64,000 bases of DNA from ZAX-1 sp046533095 (GCA_046533095.1 JAJQRA010000004.1:90775-154774), one strand, 5' to 3'; positions 23,944-33,901 are shown, counted from the first letter of the stretch. The notes: generated by a model not told the origin, from the sequence alone. Made by a program: numbers and translations.

Positions 23944-26043
23944 TTAACTCAATAAGTTTTGCATACTTTTTAAGCCAATGCCTAACGTGGATGTATTATG
24001 CAGGAATGCCGAGGTCGTCGGCTGTATGACGCCGCCTATCCCTGCAATAATCAGGCCTGTATTAAACCCTACGATAAATCTATAGTTTTGACGAATTCGT
24101 ACCATCAAGCTGTTGCTGATTAATTTAAGTGTCACAATTTCATAAAGGCTATCTGCGGCCATCGTAATATCCGCTATTTCCCGTGCGATTTCAGCACCAT
24201 CGCTAATTGCAATCCCTACATCAGCTGCGGAAAGCGCCGGGGAATCATTAATGCCGTCACCTACCATCACCACTTTATTTCCACTTGCTTTTTCTTTTTC
24301 AATAAATTTTGCCTTATCTTCAGGGAGTACTTCTGAGTAATACTCGTCAACCCCGACTTTTGCCGCAATTGCCCGAGCAGTCCTTTCACTGTCGCCCGTC
24401 ATCATAACGATTTTCGTAATTCCTGTTTTCCTAAGCGTATTGACAACGGCATCTGCTTCTTCCCTAAGTGGATCTTCAATACATATGACAGCGGCCAGTT
24501 CCTGTTCAATGGCAAGATATAGATGTGAATATTCGATTGGCAACTGCTCAAATTTATCCTTGTATTTTTCTTGTATGATACATGTTTCATCTTCGAATAT
24601 AAAATGATGGCTTCCGATTGCTACTTTTTTCCCATCGATAAAAGAGGAAATCCCATGCGCTACAATATAGTCTACCTTTGAATGCATTTCTTCATGTTCA
24701 AGGCCTTTGTCCTTTGCTGCTTTTACAACTGCTTTTGCCATAGAATGTGGGAAATGTTCTTCTAAGCAGGCTGCTATCCGTAAATATTCATCCTCTTGCT
24801 TATCGCCAAATGGTATTACGTTGGCAACAGTCGGTTTCGCTTTTGTCAGTGTCCCGGTCTTGTCAAAAACAATGGTTGTAGCTTCTGCCATTGCTTCTAG
24901 ATACATGCCACCCTTTACGGTGATGCCATTTAAACTAGCTTCCCTTATGGCAGACAACACTGCAATCGGCATTGCAAGCTTTAGTGCACAGGAAAAATCA
25001 ACCATCAATATGGATAATGCTTTTGTTACGTTTGCGGTCAGCAGATAAACGAGCCCTGTCCCGAGCAACGTATAGGGGACTAGCTTGTCCGCTAAATGTT
25101 CTGCCTTTCCTTCTAAAGCTGATTTTAATTTTTCCGATTCTTCAATCATTTTGACGATTTTTTCAAAACGGGTAGAGCCACGATTCTCTTTTACCAGAAT
25201 CACCAATTCCCCTTCTTCTACAACCGTTCCAGCATATACATATCCATCTATGCCCTTTTTTACCGGTACCGATTCCCCGGTAAGGGACGCCTGATTCACC
25301 ATTGCTTCTCCGGCTACAGCAATTCCATCAAATGGGATGACATTGCCCATGTGGACAACGACTTTATCCTCCGGCATCACTTTTTGGGCAGAAACTAATA
25401 TTTCCTGTGTTGCATTGGTAGAATTGCCCTGTTCTTCTTTTAGCATCCATACTTTGCTGATGTTAAGCGACATGCTTCTTGCAAGATCGTCTACGGATTT
25501 TTTATGTGTCCATTCTTCGAGCAATTCCCCGATGCCAAGCAAAAACATGATAGAGCTTGCTGTCTTGATGTCATTTCGAACAATCGATACGCCAATGGCA
25601 GTTGCATCTAAAACAGGCACTTCTAATTTCCCTTTTGCAAGGTTTTGTATCCCTTTGTATAGGTATGAAACAGATTTTATTCCTGCATAGAATGCACGAA
25701 GCGAGTAAGGCACAAATAGTTTCGCACCGACCCTTAAAATGACCTTGCCAATCAATTTTTCCTGATATTTTGCATTAAGTTCCCTGCCTGAATTTTCCAG
25801 CAAGCCATCCGGCATGTTGACACGCTCATACGCAAATTCCCTTAATGCTTGAACAACAAAACTTCTTTCGCCTACATAGCAAATGGACGCATCTGCTGTC
25901 TTTTCATATATTTTCACATTGGTAACTGTGTTTATCGTATGCAGATAATATAGAAGAATGTCGGCTTCTTTATAGGACATTGCTTTCTGCGCAAGATGTA
26001 CGCGTAAGCGGCCTCCTATATCATGTTTGATTACAAACTTCAT
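23944..26043 (-). CDS. P1B-type metal-transporting ATPase with FSC motif (FezB/P1B-6-like)
   Basis: 699 residues. An HMA-like N-terminal domain (1-75) lacks CxxC. Then come membrane helices, the actuator TGES (255-258), DKTGTLT (394-400, phosphorylated Asp) and MVGDGINDSPALSAADVGIAIS (hinge). The metal-site helix reads VDFSCALKLAMP (348-359) where copper/zinc pumps have CPC: the first Cys is Phe, the Pro is Ser, only one Cys remains. This departs from Cu, Zn and Co pumps and, as I recall, resembles P1B-6 ATPases, which include the ferrosome protein FezB. Its ATG overlaps the DUF6110 gene, and feoB and feoA follow upstream, so iron is the likely substrate. Mn or other divalent metals remain possible. 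Confidence 0.88.
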   Translation of the reverse strand: MKFVIKHDIGGRLRVHLAQKAMSYKEADILLYYLHTINTVTNVKIYEKTADASICYVGERSFVVQALREFAYERVNMPDGLLENSGRELNAKYQEKLIGKVILRVGAKLFVPYSLRAFYAGIKSVSYLYKGIQNLAKGKLEVPVLDATAIGVSIVRNDIKTASSIMFLLGIGELLEEWTHKKSVDDLARSMSLNISKVWMLKEEQGNSTNATQEILVSAQKVMPEDKVVVHMGNVIPFDGIAVAGEAMVNQASLTGESVPVKKGIDGYVYAGTVVEEGELVILVKENRGSTRFEKIVKMIEESEKLKSALEGKAEHLADKLVPYTLLGTGLVYLLTANVTKALSILMVDFSCALKLAMPIAVLSAIREASLNGITVKGGMYLEAMAEATTIVFDKTGTLTKAKPTVANVIPFGDKQEDEYLRIAACLEEHFPHSMAKAVVKAAKDKGLEHEEMHSKVDYIVAHGISSFIDGKKVAIGSHHFIFEDETCIIQEKYKDKFEQLPIEYSHLYLAIEQELAAVICIEDPLREEADAVVNTLRKTGITKIVMMTGDSERTARAIAAKVGVDEYYSEVLPEDKAKFIEKEKASGNKVVMVGDGINDSPALSAADVGIAISDGAEIAREIADITMAADSLYEIVTLKLISNSLMVRIRQNYRFIVGFNTGLIIAGIGGVIQPTTSAFLHNTSTLGIGLKSMQNLLS

Positions 26044-26381
26044 TTATTCCCTTCTTCCTTCACTTCTGCTTCTTTGGCATCTGCTTCTTTGGCATCTGCT
26101 TCCTTTGCTTCTTCTTCCTCCATTTCTTCCTGTGCTGCTCGTTCTTCGTTTATCTGCTTTGCCTCTGCAAGAATATCCTCTGCATTTTCCTGAATGGTCG
26201 TAGTAGTCTTCATCACACATTCTTTTGCACGCAAAGCCGCCGCTGTACAATTTGTATATACCTTTTTTGCATCTTTACTGGAAAGGATTTTTATTCCGGC
26301 CGTTCCAAGCAATACTCCAGTAGCAAAAATACCTGTCTTTTTCCAATCAATCTTTTTCAAACATTTAAAACAATCCAACAT
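26040..26381 (-). CDS. DUF6110-family small membrane protein
   Basis: 113 residues: WKKTGIFATGVLLGTAGIKILSSKDAKKVYTNCTAAALRAKE forms one hydrophobic segment followed by the conserved SSKDAKKVYT motif of DUF6110, then a helical region and a very acidic/Ala tail with EADAK repeats (nearly identical at DNA level). The start at 26381 follows GAGGTGA. The stop overlaps the P-type ATPase start by 4 nt, so the two act together. DUF6110 genes regularly neighbour this kind of ATPase; the role is unknown. Confidence 0.75.
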   Translation of the reverse strand: MLDCFKCLKKIDWKKTGIFATGVLLGTAGIKILSSKDAKKVYTNCTAAALRAKECVMKTTTTIQENAEDILAEAKQINEERAAQEEMEEEEAKEADAKEADAKEAEVKEEGNK

Positions 26382-26507
26382 CACGCGTCACCTCATACCT
26401 TTCAATTTGTGTTTATAGCCAATTTGTAGTACTTCATTTATTATGTTCCATTTATGTTTTATTTATATTTCATTTATGCTTTCATTATATCTATCGCCAA
26501 CGATCCA

Positions 26508-28670
26508 TCAACCTTTTGCGCCAACACTGGTTTTTACATGCATGGTTAGCTTATTGCTTTCCTTGTATGGTCGAACGAGCAAGTAGATAAATCCTGCAAT
26601 GAGCACAAATGCTACAACCGTTCCAGCGGAAAATGTCCCTACCGTTATAAGGGTACCAATCTGGAATACGCAAAGCGATACGCAGTACGCCAAGATTGTC
26701 TGATATCCAATGGCAAACCAAAACCATTTTGTATTGTTCATTTCACGTTTAATTGCTCCCATTGCCGCAAAACAAGGTGCGCATAATAGGTTAAATATCA
26801 AGAATGCATAAGCCGCAATTGCCGTCATACTTGTTGCTAATGTCCCCCACACTTCACTTCCATCTTCTGCTACTTCACCAAATCCATAGAGGATGCCAAA
26901 TGTCCCTACGACGTTTTCTTTTGCAATCAAGCCGGTGATCGCCGCTACTGCCGATCTCCACTCACCCCATCCAAGCGGGGCAAAGATTGGTGCTATCACA
27001 CCTCCGATTGCCGCAAGGACACTGTCATTCATGTCTTCTACCATGCCAAATCCACCATCCGTAAATCCGAAGCTTTCGGTAAACCATATAAAGATTGTTG
27101 CAAGCAAAATAATTGTTCCGGCCTTTTTAATAAAGGACCATCCACGCTCCCACATACTGCGCATTATATTGATAAAAGTAGGCATATGATAGGTAGGCAG
27201 CTCGATAACAAACGGTGCCGGGTCGCCTGCAAACATTTTTGTTTTCTTTAATATAATGCCTGAGCAGATAATTGCTGCAATCCCAACAAAATATGCACTT
27301 GATGCTACCCATGCCGCCCCATTAAATAGCGCACCTGCAATCAATGCGATAATGGGAAGTTTTGCTCCACAAGGGATAAAAGTTGTCGTCATGATTGTCA
27401 TTTTACGGTCACGGTCGTTTTCTATCGTTCTAGATGCCATGATTCCCGGTACGCCACAGCCGGTACCAATCAGCATTGGAATAAACGATTTTCCGGATAA
27501 GCCAAATTTACGGAAAATCCGATCCATAATAAATGCGATACGCGCCATATAGCCACAGGCCTCCAAAAACGCCAAGAAAATAAATAGTACAAGCATTTGC
27601 GGAACAAAGCCAAGCACTGCGCCAACGCCACTGATAATACCATCAACCAACAGACCTGTTAACCAATCCGCACAGCCAATCGCTTCTAGCCCGCTTAAAG
27701 CTCCTGGAATAATCCATTCTCCAAATAAAGTATCATTTGTCCAATCGGTCAAAAGCGTTCCCACCGTTGTAACAGATACATAGTATACAATAAACATAAC
27801 CAGTGCAAATATGGGAAGTCCCAACCACCTATTCGTAACAACCCGATCAATTTTATCCGACAGCGTAAGTCCACCTTGATCTTTCTTCACGCAGCACTCT
27901 TTTATAATAGACGATATGTATTCATATCTTTGGCTTGTAATGATGCTTTCGGAATCATCATCCAGCTCTTCTTCACAATTTTTAATATCTTTTTCAATAT
28001 GTGTCGCAATTTGATCTGTAACTCCAAGCTGTTCTATAATTTTTTCATCTCTTTCAAATATTTTGATTGCATACCAGCGTTGCTGTTCTTCCGGCATATG
28101 ATGTAAAACCGCTTCCTCAATATGTGCAAGTGCATGTTCCACACTTCCAGAAAATTTATGCTGCGGAACCATCGCTATATGCTTGTTCGCTATTTCTACC
28201 GCTTTTTCGGCCGCATCTTCAATTCCCGTCCCTTTTAATGCCGAAATTTCAACTACCTGACAGCCCAGTTCTTTTGCTAGGTTTTGTGTATTTAGCACAT
28301 CGCCATTTTTCTCCACAAGATCTATCATGTTAACTGCCGCAATAACCGGAATCCCTATTTCCACAAGCTGCGTGGTAAGATAGAGGTTACGTTCCATATT
28401 TGTCCCATCAATAATATTTAAAATGGCATCCGGGCGTTCTGTAATCAGATAGTTTCTTGCTACAACTTCTTCCAAGGTATAGGGGGACAAGGAATAAATT
28501 CCCGGCAAGTCTGTGATAATTACATTTTTATGGCCTTTTAGTTTTCCTTCTTTTTTTTCTACGGTAACACCCGGCCAGTTCCCAACAAATTGATTGGAAC
28601 CTGTCAAAGCATTAAATAGTGTTGTTTTACCACTGTTTGGATTACCCGCTAATGCAATTTTGATTGACAT
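26508..28670 (-). CDS. feoB: Ferrous iron transporter FeoB
   Basis: 720 residues. The N-terminal G-protein domain shows GNPNSGKTTLFN, the switch region NWPGVTVEKKEG, DLPGIYSLSPYTLEE and NMID (G4). The membrane permease follows with the paired gating motifs (IPMLIGTGCGVPGIMASRTI; FNLLCAPCFAAMGAI). It imports Fe(II), driven by nucleotide hydrolysis. AAGAAGGAG precedes the ATG. The 171-bp gap to feoA is rich in TTTTG runs on the + strand and holds no gene. The presence of a P1B ATPase and DUF6110 downstream makes an iron uptake and handling block. Confidence 0.97.
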   Translation of the reverse strand: MSIKIALAGNPNSGKTTLFNALTGSNQFVGNWPGVTVEKKEGKLKGHKNVIITDLPGIYSLSPYTLEEVVARNYLITERPDAILNIIDGTNMERNLYLTTQLVEIGIPVIAAVNMIDLVEKNGDVLNTQNLAKELGCQVVEISALKGTGIEDAAEKAVEIANKHIAMVPQHKFSGSVEHALAHIEEAVLHHMPEEQQRWYAIKIFERDEKIIEQLGVTDQIATHIEKDIKNCEEELDDDSESIITSQRYEYISSIIKECCVKKDQGGLTLSDKIDRVVTNRWLGLPIFALVMFIVYYVSVTTVGTLLTDWTNDTLFGEWIIPGALSGLEAIGCADWLTGLLVDGIISGVGAVLGFVPQMLVLFIFLAFLEACGYMARIAFIMDRIFRKFGLSGKSFIPMLIGTGCGVPGIMASRTIENDRDRKMTIMTTTFIPCGAKLPIIALIAGALFNGAAWVASSAYFVGIAAIICSGIILKKTKMFAGDPAPFVIELPTYHMPTFINIMRSMWERGWSFIKKAGTIILLATIFIWFTESFGFTDGGFGMVEDMNDSVLAAIGGVIAPIFAPLGWGEWRSAVAAITGLIAKENVVGTFGILYGFGEVAEDGSEVWGTLATSMTAIAAYAFLIFNLLCAPCFAAMGAIKREMNNTKWFWFAIGYQTILAYCVSLCVFQIGTLITVGTFSAGTVVAFVLIAGFIYLLVRPYKESNKLTMHVKTSVGAKG

Positions 28671-28840
28671 TATATCTCCTTCTTCCTTTGATTTCTTTTG
28701 ATGGCTTTTCGTTGCTTTTTATCGTTTTGTTCTTACTATTGCTTTGTTTTGCTTTGTTTTGTGATGCTGACTTATGTTTGCCAACTCTTTTTGTAATCAG
28801 CCCTTACTAACCCTATCGTAAAAAAAAACGCAACTATAAA

Positions 28841-29062
28841 TCACTCTACTTCTATCAGCTCTGCATCTGCTTTTCTAAGTGATAGCTCATATCCTCTAAC
28901 CGTTACTTCAATCGGATCTCCAAGTGGAGCAGCTTTCCGAAAAAAAATGTCTGTGCCTTTTGTAATGCCCATATCCATAATTCGCCTTTTCACTGCACCT
29001 TCGCCATTTAGCTTCGTCACCTTTACGGTTTCACCACAGGCTACTTCTCTTAAGGTTTTCAT
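28841..29062 (-). CDS. feoA: FeoA, SH3-like partner of FeoB
   Basis: 73 residues with the FeoA fold (LNGEGAVKRRIMDMGITKGTDIFFRKAAPLGDPIEVTVRGYELSLRKADAELI). It is a cytoplasmic partner needed for FeoB-dependent iron uptake. It is the first gene of the block and lies behind a promoter with a clear palindrome. Confidence 0.95.
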   Translation of the reverse strand: MKTLREVACGETVKVTKLNGEGAVKRRIMDMGITKGTDIFFRKAAPLGDPIEVTVRGYELSLRKADAELIEVE

Positions 29063-29227
29063 CCTTACCCCTCCTCGCTAAGTCAAGCACCAATTTACCA
29101 GTACTCCTACCATTCGCTGCATTTTTATACATTTGAAAAAAATCAGTCATCCTTGTATTGCTCATTTCTTACTGTAAAATATATGATTATCCAAATAACC
29201 GCAAACATGGTTATTATAAACTCTCAC

Positions 29228-29260
29228 CGTTAGTATATGCTAACGTTTATTCATTGTCAA
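29228..29260 (-). promoter_or_regulatory. feoA promoter with an overlapping palindromic operator
   Basis: Minus-strand TTGACA (29260-29255), 17-bp spacer, TATACT (29237-29232). The palindrome CGTTAGTATATGCTAACG (29228-29245) covers the -10 box. The TTAG-N6-CTAA core resembles DtxR/IdeR-family iron-repressor sites more than Fur boxes. Repression under iron-replete conditions is inferred. Confidence 0.7.
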
Positions 29261-29364
29261 GACCTTATTTGATTATTTCCCCCATTTTATTCCCATTTAT
29301 CCCTATTGAAAAAAATAGTGCAGGCAACATCCTCCTTGTACGCCACAGCACAAACCCCACAGGG

Positions 29365-29400
29365 TTTTATCTTATCGGACATACTTCCGATAAGATAAAA
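29365..29400. terminator. 15-bp perfect hairpin between serA and feoA
   Basis: TTTTATCTTATCGGA and TCCGATAAGATAAAA around a 6-nt loop. A/T-rich outer stem gives T-runs in both directions; it likely ends serA transcription. Confidence 0.75.
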
Positions 29401-29492
29401 AACACCTTTGAAACGTTTCTTTCAAAAATGTTTTATTTTTAAAAATTATACACTTTGCGCCTATAAAAGCAGGTTAGCTACATTGTTATTGC

Positions 29493-30659
29493 CTACCATT
29501 TTACAACCCGCACTTTTAGCACCCCTTCTGTTGCTTTTAATTTTTCCACCACTTCCTTTGTTATGGGTGCATCAAGGTCTAAAAGGGCATAAGCATAATC
29601 GCCCCGGCTCTTATTCGCCATATTGGAAATATTAATATCTGCATCGCCTAAAACCACCGCATATTTGCCAATCATTCCTTTTATATTTTTATGAAGGATC
29701 GCAATTCTTCCTGCTTGCGTACAGCTGCCCAGATCACAGTTTGGGTAGTTGACGGAATTTATGATATTCCCATTTTCCATGTACTCCATCACTTGATTGA
29801 CTGCCATGATTGCACAGTTATCTTCCGATTCTTGTGTTGATGCGCCAAGATGAGGGGTCACGATGATTCCTTTCACCCCTACTACGGTAGGATTTGGAAA
29901 ATCAGTTACATATTTTTTTACTTTTCCGGAATTTAACGCCTCGACCATGTCGTCTTCGTCTACAAGTAAATCCCTTGCAAAATTAAGAATTACAACACCG
30001 GTTTTCATTTTGCCGATGACTTCTTTATTAATCATTTTCCTTGTTTCGTCCATTAATGGGACATGGATTGTAATATAGTCGCATTCGCTATATATTTCTT
30101 CTGCACTTTTAATGCGCTTAATGGTGCGGGATAGCTCCCATGCTGCATTTACCGAAATATAAGGATCATATCCATATACTTCCATCCCTAAATGTGTGGC
30201 GGCATTTGCCACTCTAACGCCAATTGCACCAAGACCGATAATACCAAGCTTTTTACCTGCTATTTCACTCCCTGCAAAATCTTTTTTTTGTTTTTCCGCC
30301 AGTTGTGCAATGTCTGCTTTTTCCTCAACTCCATGAATCCATTCGATTCCACCAATGATATCACGAGATGCCAACAGCATTCCTGCAAACACCAGTTCTT
30401 TTACGCCATTTGCATTCGCACCCGGGGTGTTAAGGACCACAATCCCTGCTTGCGCACATTCTTCTAAAGGTATATTATTCACGCCCGCACCGGCTCTTGC
30501 AATCACCTCTAAATTTTCTGAAAATTCCATCTCATGCAGCGATGCGCTTCTTACAAGCGCCACTTGCGCATCTTGTAGGTCTGTTACATTTTCATAGCCT
30601 TCCGCAAATAAATCCAAGCCTACATCGGCAATCGGATTCAAGCAATGATATTGATACAT
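29493..30659 (-). CDS. serA: D-3-phosphoglycerate dehydrogenase
   Basis: 388 residues. First committed step of serine synthesis, NAD-dependent. Motifs: LGIIGLGAIGVRVANAATHLGMEVYGYDP (Rossmann), LNFARDLLVDEDDMVEAL, TPHLGASTQESEDNCA with the catalytic His, and a C-terminal ACT domain (IGKYAVVLGDADINISNMANKSRGDYAYALLDLD) expected to bind serine for feedback. The start at 30659 (MYQYHCLNPIA) follows AAGGGGAG; 28 upstream codons are open but unsupported. It follows serC in transcription. Confidence 0.95.
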   Translation of the reverse strand: MYQYHCLNPIADVGLDLFAEGYENVTDLQDAQVALVRSASLHEMEFSENLEVIARAGAGVNNIPLEECAQAGIVVLNTPGANANGVKELVFAGMLLASRDIIGGIEWIHGVEEKADIAQLAEKQKKDFAGSEIAGKKLGIIGLGAIGVRVANAATHLGMEVYGYDPYISVNAAWELSRTIKRIKSAEEIYSECDYITIHVPLMDETRKMINKEVIGKMKTGVVILNFARDLLVDEDDMVEALNSGKVKKYVTDFPNPTVVGVKGIIVTPHLGASTQESEDNCAIMAVNQVMEYMENGNIINSVNYPNCDLGSCTQAGRIAILHKNIKGMIGKYAVVLGDADINISNMANKSRGDYAYALLDLDAPITKEVVEKLKATEGVLKVRVVKW

Positions 30660-30788
30660 TTTATTTTCTCCCCTTTTCTTATATTTCTTATAGCTTATTA
30701 GAAGCTGCAGCGCAGATTCTGATAAAAAGGCACATTTTTTCACGCCGTGGATCTGATGATAGGAACAGCATTTTGTTCCTATCCTATA

Positions 30789-31871
30789 TTATGCATGATC
30801 AGCTTCAAATTTTTTCATAAATGCGACCAGTGCCTCCACACCTGCTTTTGGCATTGCATTATAAATACTTGCACGCATACCACCTACACTGCGATGCCCT
30901 TTTAAATTTTCAAATCCGGCTTCCTTTGACTCTTTTACAAATTTGGTATCTAGTTCTTCATTGCCGGTGATAAATGCTACATTCATAAGGGAGCGATCTT
31001 CTTTTCTTACGGTTCCCTGAAACAATTGGCTCTCATCCAGAAAATCATAAAGGATCTTTGCCTTTTCTTCATTGCGCTGTTTCATGACCTCTAATCCGCC
31101 CATATTTTTCAGCCATTTAAACACTTTGCCACATATGTAAATTCCATATGCCGGAGGCGTATTGTACATGGATCCTGCCTCTTCGTGGGTTTTATACTGT
31201 AGCATCGTGGGCGTTTTTGGCAACGTGTCCTCTGTAATCAAATCCTCACGTATAATAACGATTACCACACCTGCCGGACCGATATTTTTTTGGACTCCAC
31301 CATACATAATGCCGTATTTTGATACGTCTACCGGCTCTGATAAGAAACAGGATGATACGTCTGCCACAAGGGTTTTCCCCTTTGTATTCGGAAGTTTTTT
31401 GAATTTTGTCCCATAAATGGTATTGTTTTCACAAATGTATACATAATCCGCATCTTCTGTTATCGGCAAATCCGAACAATCCGGAATATAGGAAAATGTT
31501 TGATCCTCTGAGGTCGCTATTTTATTTGCTTTCCCATATTTTTGTGCTTCCTGGAATGCTTTTTTTGCCCACTGGCCCGTCACGATATAATCCGCAACAC
31601 CATGTTTCATTAAGTTCATCGGTATCATTGCAAACTGCAAGGATGCGCCCCCCTGCAAAAATAATACTTTATAATTGTCAGGGATATGAAGCAGCTCCCT
31701 TAAATCTAATTCCGCCTCGTTGATAATTGTTTCATATGCCTTGGAACGATGGCTCATTTCCATCACAGACATGCCCGTCCCTTTGTAATCCAGCATTTCT
31801 GCCGCCGCACTTTGCAAGACCTCTTCCGGTAATACTGCAGGTCCGGCTGAAAAATTATAAACTCTCCTCAT
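30789..31871 (-). CDS. serC: Phosphoserine aminotransferase
   Basis: 360 residues, PLP enzyme converting 3-phosphohydroxypyruvate to phosphoserine. Signatures: VYNFSAGPAVLPEEVL at the N-terminus, LFLQGGASLQFAMIPMN, YICENNTIYGTKF, PLP lysine in YGGVQKNIGPAGV, and GHRSVGGMRASIYNAMP near the end. Co-directional with serA, 130 bp apart. A hairpin-family repeat lies upstream. No serB is seen here. Confidence 0.97.
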   Translation of the reverse strand: MRRVYNFSAGPAVLPEEVLQSAAAEMLDYKGTGMSVMEMSHRSKAYETIINEAELDLRELLHIPDNYKVLFLQGGASLQFAMIPMNLMKHGVADYIVTGQWAKKAFQEAQKYGKANKIATSEDQTFSYIPDCSDLPITEDADYVYICENNTIYGTKFKKLPNTKGKTLVADVSSCFLSEPVDVSKYGIMYGGVQKNIGPAGVVIVIIREDLITEDTLPKTPTMLQYKTHEEAGSMYNTPPAYGIYICGKVFKWLKNMGGLEVMKQRNEEKAKILYDFLDESQLFQGTVRKEDRSLMNVAFITGNEELDTKFVKESKEAGFENLKGHRSVGGMRASIYNAMPKAGVEALVAFMKKFEADHA

Positions 31872-31891
31872 ATGATTCCTCTCTTCTCCTA

Positions 31892-32024
31892 CTAAGGAAC
31901 TGTTCCTTCATAACCTTGACATCTGACTTGTTTTTTCCGCCTTGCCACGTTGGTTGAGGACGCCTTGCCTGACGAAAAAATTCCTGCATCATCTTGTCAA
32001 GTTTATTGCATCACAGTCCCTAAA
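31892..32024. repeat. Repeat family 2, long copy (~133 bp)
   Basis: Starts CTAAGGAACTGTTCC and ends ACAGTCCCTAA. The interior contains ATAACCTTGACATCTGACTTG followed by TTTTTTCCGCC, matching the 64-bp element at 16436 in inverse orientation, plus about 70 bp more. Confidence 0.8.
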
Positions 32025-32086
32025 AACTCATTTCGATCATTGTAAAACTCGAAACATTTAAAAATTTTATTTATACCTTGCGTCTT

Positions 32087-33778
32087 TCATGACTCGCGAT
32101 TCGCTATATCTTCCTCGCTAAAAACGTCACTGATAGGTGCTCCCGGTGCCACCATTGGCCATACTTTATCGTCACGATCAATCATGCAGTCAATGACTAC
32201 CGGCCGTTTTCCTTGCCTGTCTTGTGCCTTTTGAAAGGCTTCGTTAAATTCTTTGCGTGTCGTGGCACGATAGCCTACTGCCCCCATCGCCTCCGCTAAT
32301 TTTACAAAATCTACCACATCATTTAACACCGTAGCGGAATAGTGGTGTTCATAGAATAATGCCTGCCACTGCCGTACCATACCAAGCACATGGTTATTGA
32401 CGATGACTTGGATAATTGGCAGTTCTTCCCGCACTGCCGTTGCAATTTCATTCATGTTCATACGAAAGCATCCATCTCCGGCTATATTTACAACTTGGGC
32501 ATCCGGATTTGCCATCTGTACCCCAATGCTTGCCCCAAGTCCATAGCCCATCGTGCCAAGCCCACCTGAGGTAATAAATGTCCTTGGTTTTTTAAATTTG
32601 TAGAACTGCGCGGCCCACATCTGGTGCAACCCTACTTCTGTCGTAATGATTGCATCCCCTTTGGTCATTTTATAAATCTGCTCTATGATATAGGGGCCAC
32701 TTAAACCTTCGTCCTTATATTTCAATGGATATTTCTGCTTATATTCCATGATATGGTTCAGCCATTCTGTATGATCTTTTTGGCTGAGCCGTTCATTTAT
32801 ACGGATTAAAATTTCCTTGATATCACCTACGACACTGGCATTTACAACGATATTTTTATTGATTTCTACCGGGTCTATGTCAAATTGGAGTATTTGGGCA
32901 TGTTCTGCAAATTTCTTTGCATTGCCGATGACCCTGTCGCTAAAACGTGTACCGATTGCAATCAGCAAATCACACTCGCTCACCCCATAAATTGAGGCCT
33001 TTGTACCATGCATACCCAACATTCCCGTGTATAGCTCGCTGTTTCCGTCAAAAGCTCCTTTCCCCATGAGGCTATCCGCTACCGGCGCATGTACTTTCGC
33101 GGCAAATTCGAAAAGTTCTGCACTCGCCTCTGAAATAACCGCCCCGCCACCCACAAAAATATAGGGGTTTTTCGAATTTTCTATCATTTTAACTGCAACA
33201 TTTAGTGCATCTTCTTCTATCGTATGGCTGTAACGTGCAACTGGCTCTATCTGCTGTGGCGTATACTGCGTTTTAACTGCCGTAATGTCTTTTGGGATAT
33301 CGACAAGCACCGGTCCCGGCCTGCCTTTCTTTGCGATGAAAAATGCTCTGCGTATTGTTTGTGCAAGCTTATCTATATCCTTTACGATAAAATTATGTTT
33401 TGTAATCGGTGTCGTAATACCTACGATATCTATCTCTTGAAAGCTGTCTTTTCCAAGAAGCGATACCCCAACATTGCAGGTAATTGCCACCAAAGGGACA
33501 GAATCCATATAGGCAGTCGCTATCCCCGTAACTAGGTTCGTTGCCCCCGGTCCTGAAGTTGCAAAGCATACCCCTACCTTTCCGGTAGACCTTGCATAGC
33601 CATCTGCCGCATGAGCCGCCCCCTGCTCATGTGATACCAGTACATGTCTTATTTCATCTTTATGCTTATATAAAGCATCATATACATTTAAAATGGATCC
33701 ACCCGGATATCCAAAAATGAGGTCAACCCCCTGCTCCTTTAGGCATTCCATTACTATTTCAGCACCTGTCAGCTGCAT
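32087..33778 (-). CDS. ilvB: Acetolactate synthase, catalytic subunit
   Basis: 563 residues, thiamine-diphosphate enzyme for valine/leucine/isoleucine synthesis. The N-terminal GYPGGSILNVYDAL and the catalytic Glu in VLVSHEQGAAHAADGYAR are present, as are CFATSGPGATNLVTGIATAYMDSVP and the ThDP motif GDGCFRMNMNEIATAV...NNHVLGMV. AAGGGAGG precedes the ATG. No small regulatory subunit (ilvN) follows; it must be elsewhere or absent. Transcribed after leuB and ilvD. Confidence 0.96.
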   Translation of the reverse strand: MQLTGAEIVMECLKEQGVDLIFGYPGGSILNVYDALYKHKDEIRHVLVSHEQGAAHAADGYARSTGKVGVCFATSGPGATNLVTGIATAYMDSVPLVAITCNVGVSLLGKDSFQEIDIVGITTPITKHNFIVKDIDKLAQTIRRAFFIAKKGRPGPVLVDIPKDITAVKTQYTPQQIEPVARYSHTIEEDALNVAVKMIENSKNPYIFVGGGAVISEASAELFEFAAKVHAPVADSLMGKGAFDGNSELYTGMLGMHGTKASIYGVSECDLLIAIGTRFSDRVIGNAKKFAEHAQILQFDIDPVEINKNIVVNASVVGDIKEILIRINERLSQKDHTEWLNHIMEYKQKYPLKYKDEGLSGPYIIEQIYKMTKGDAIITTEVGLHQMWAAQFYKFKKPRTFITSGGLGTMGYGLGASIGVQMANPDAQVVNIAGDGCFRMNMNEIATAVREELPIIQVIVNNHVLGMVRQWQALFYEHHYSATVLNDVVDFVKLAEAMGAVGYRATTRKEFNEAFQKAQDRQGKRPVVIDCMIDRDDKVWPMVAPGAPISDVFSEEDIANRES

Positions 33779-33901
33779 CTTTTACCTCCCTTATTCGCAT
33801 TTTACACTTTAAACGGCTTCCCCACGCTTTGTGTAAAAGCGCACCTTGTCCACTTTACGAGGTATCCTCAAAATTTCGTGGCTCGGCGTTTTATTGAAAC
33901 T

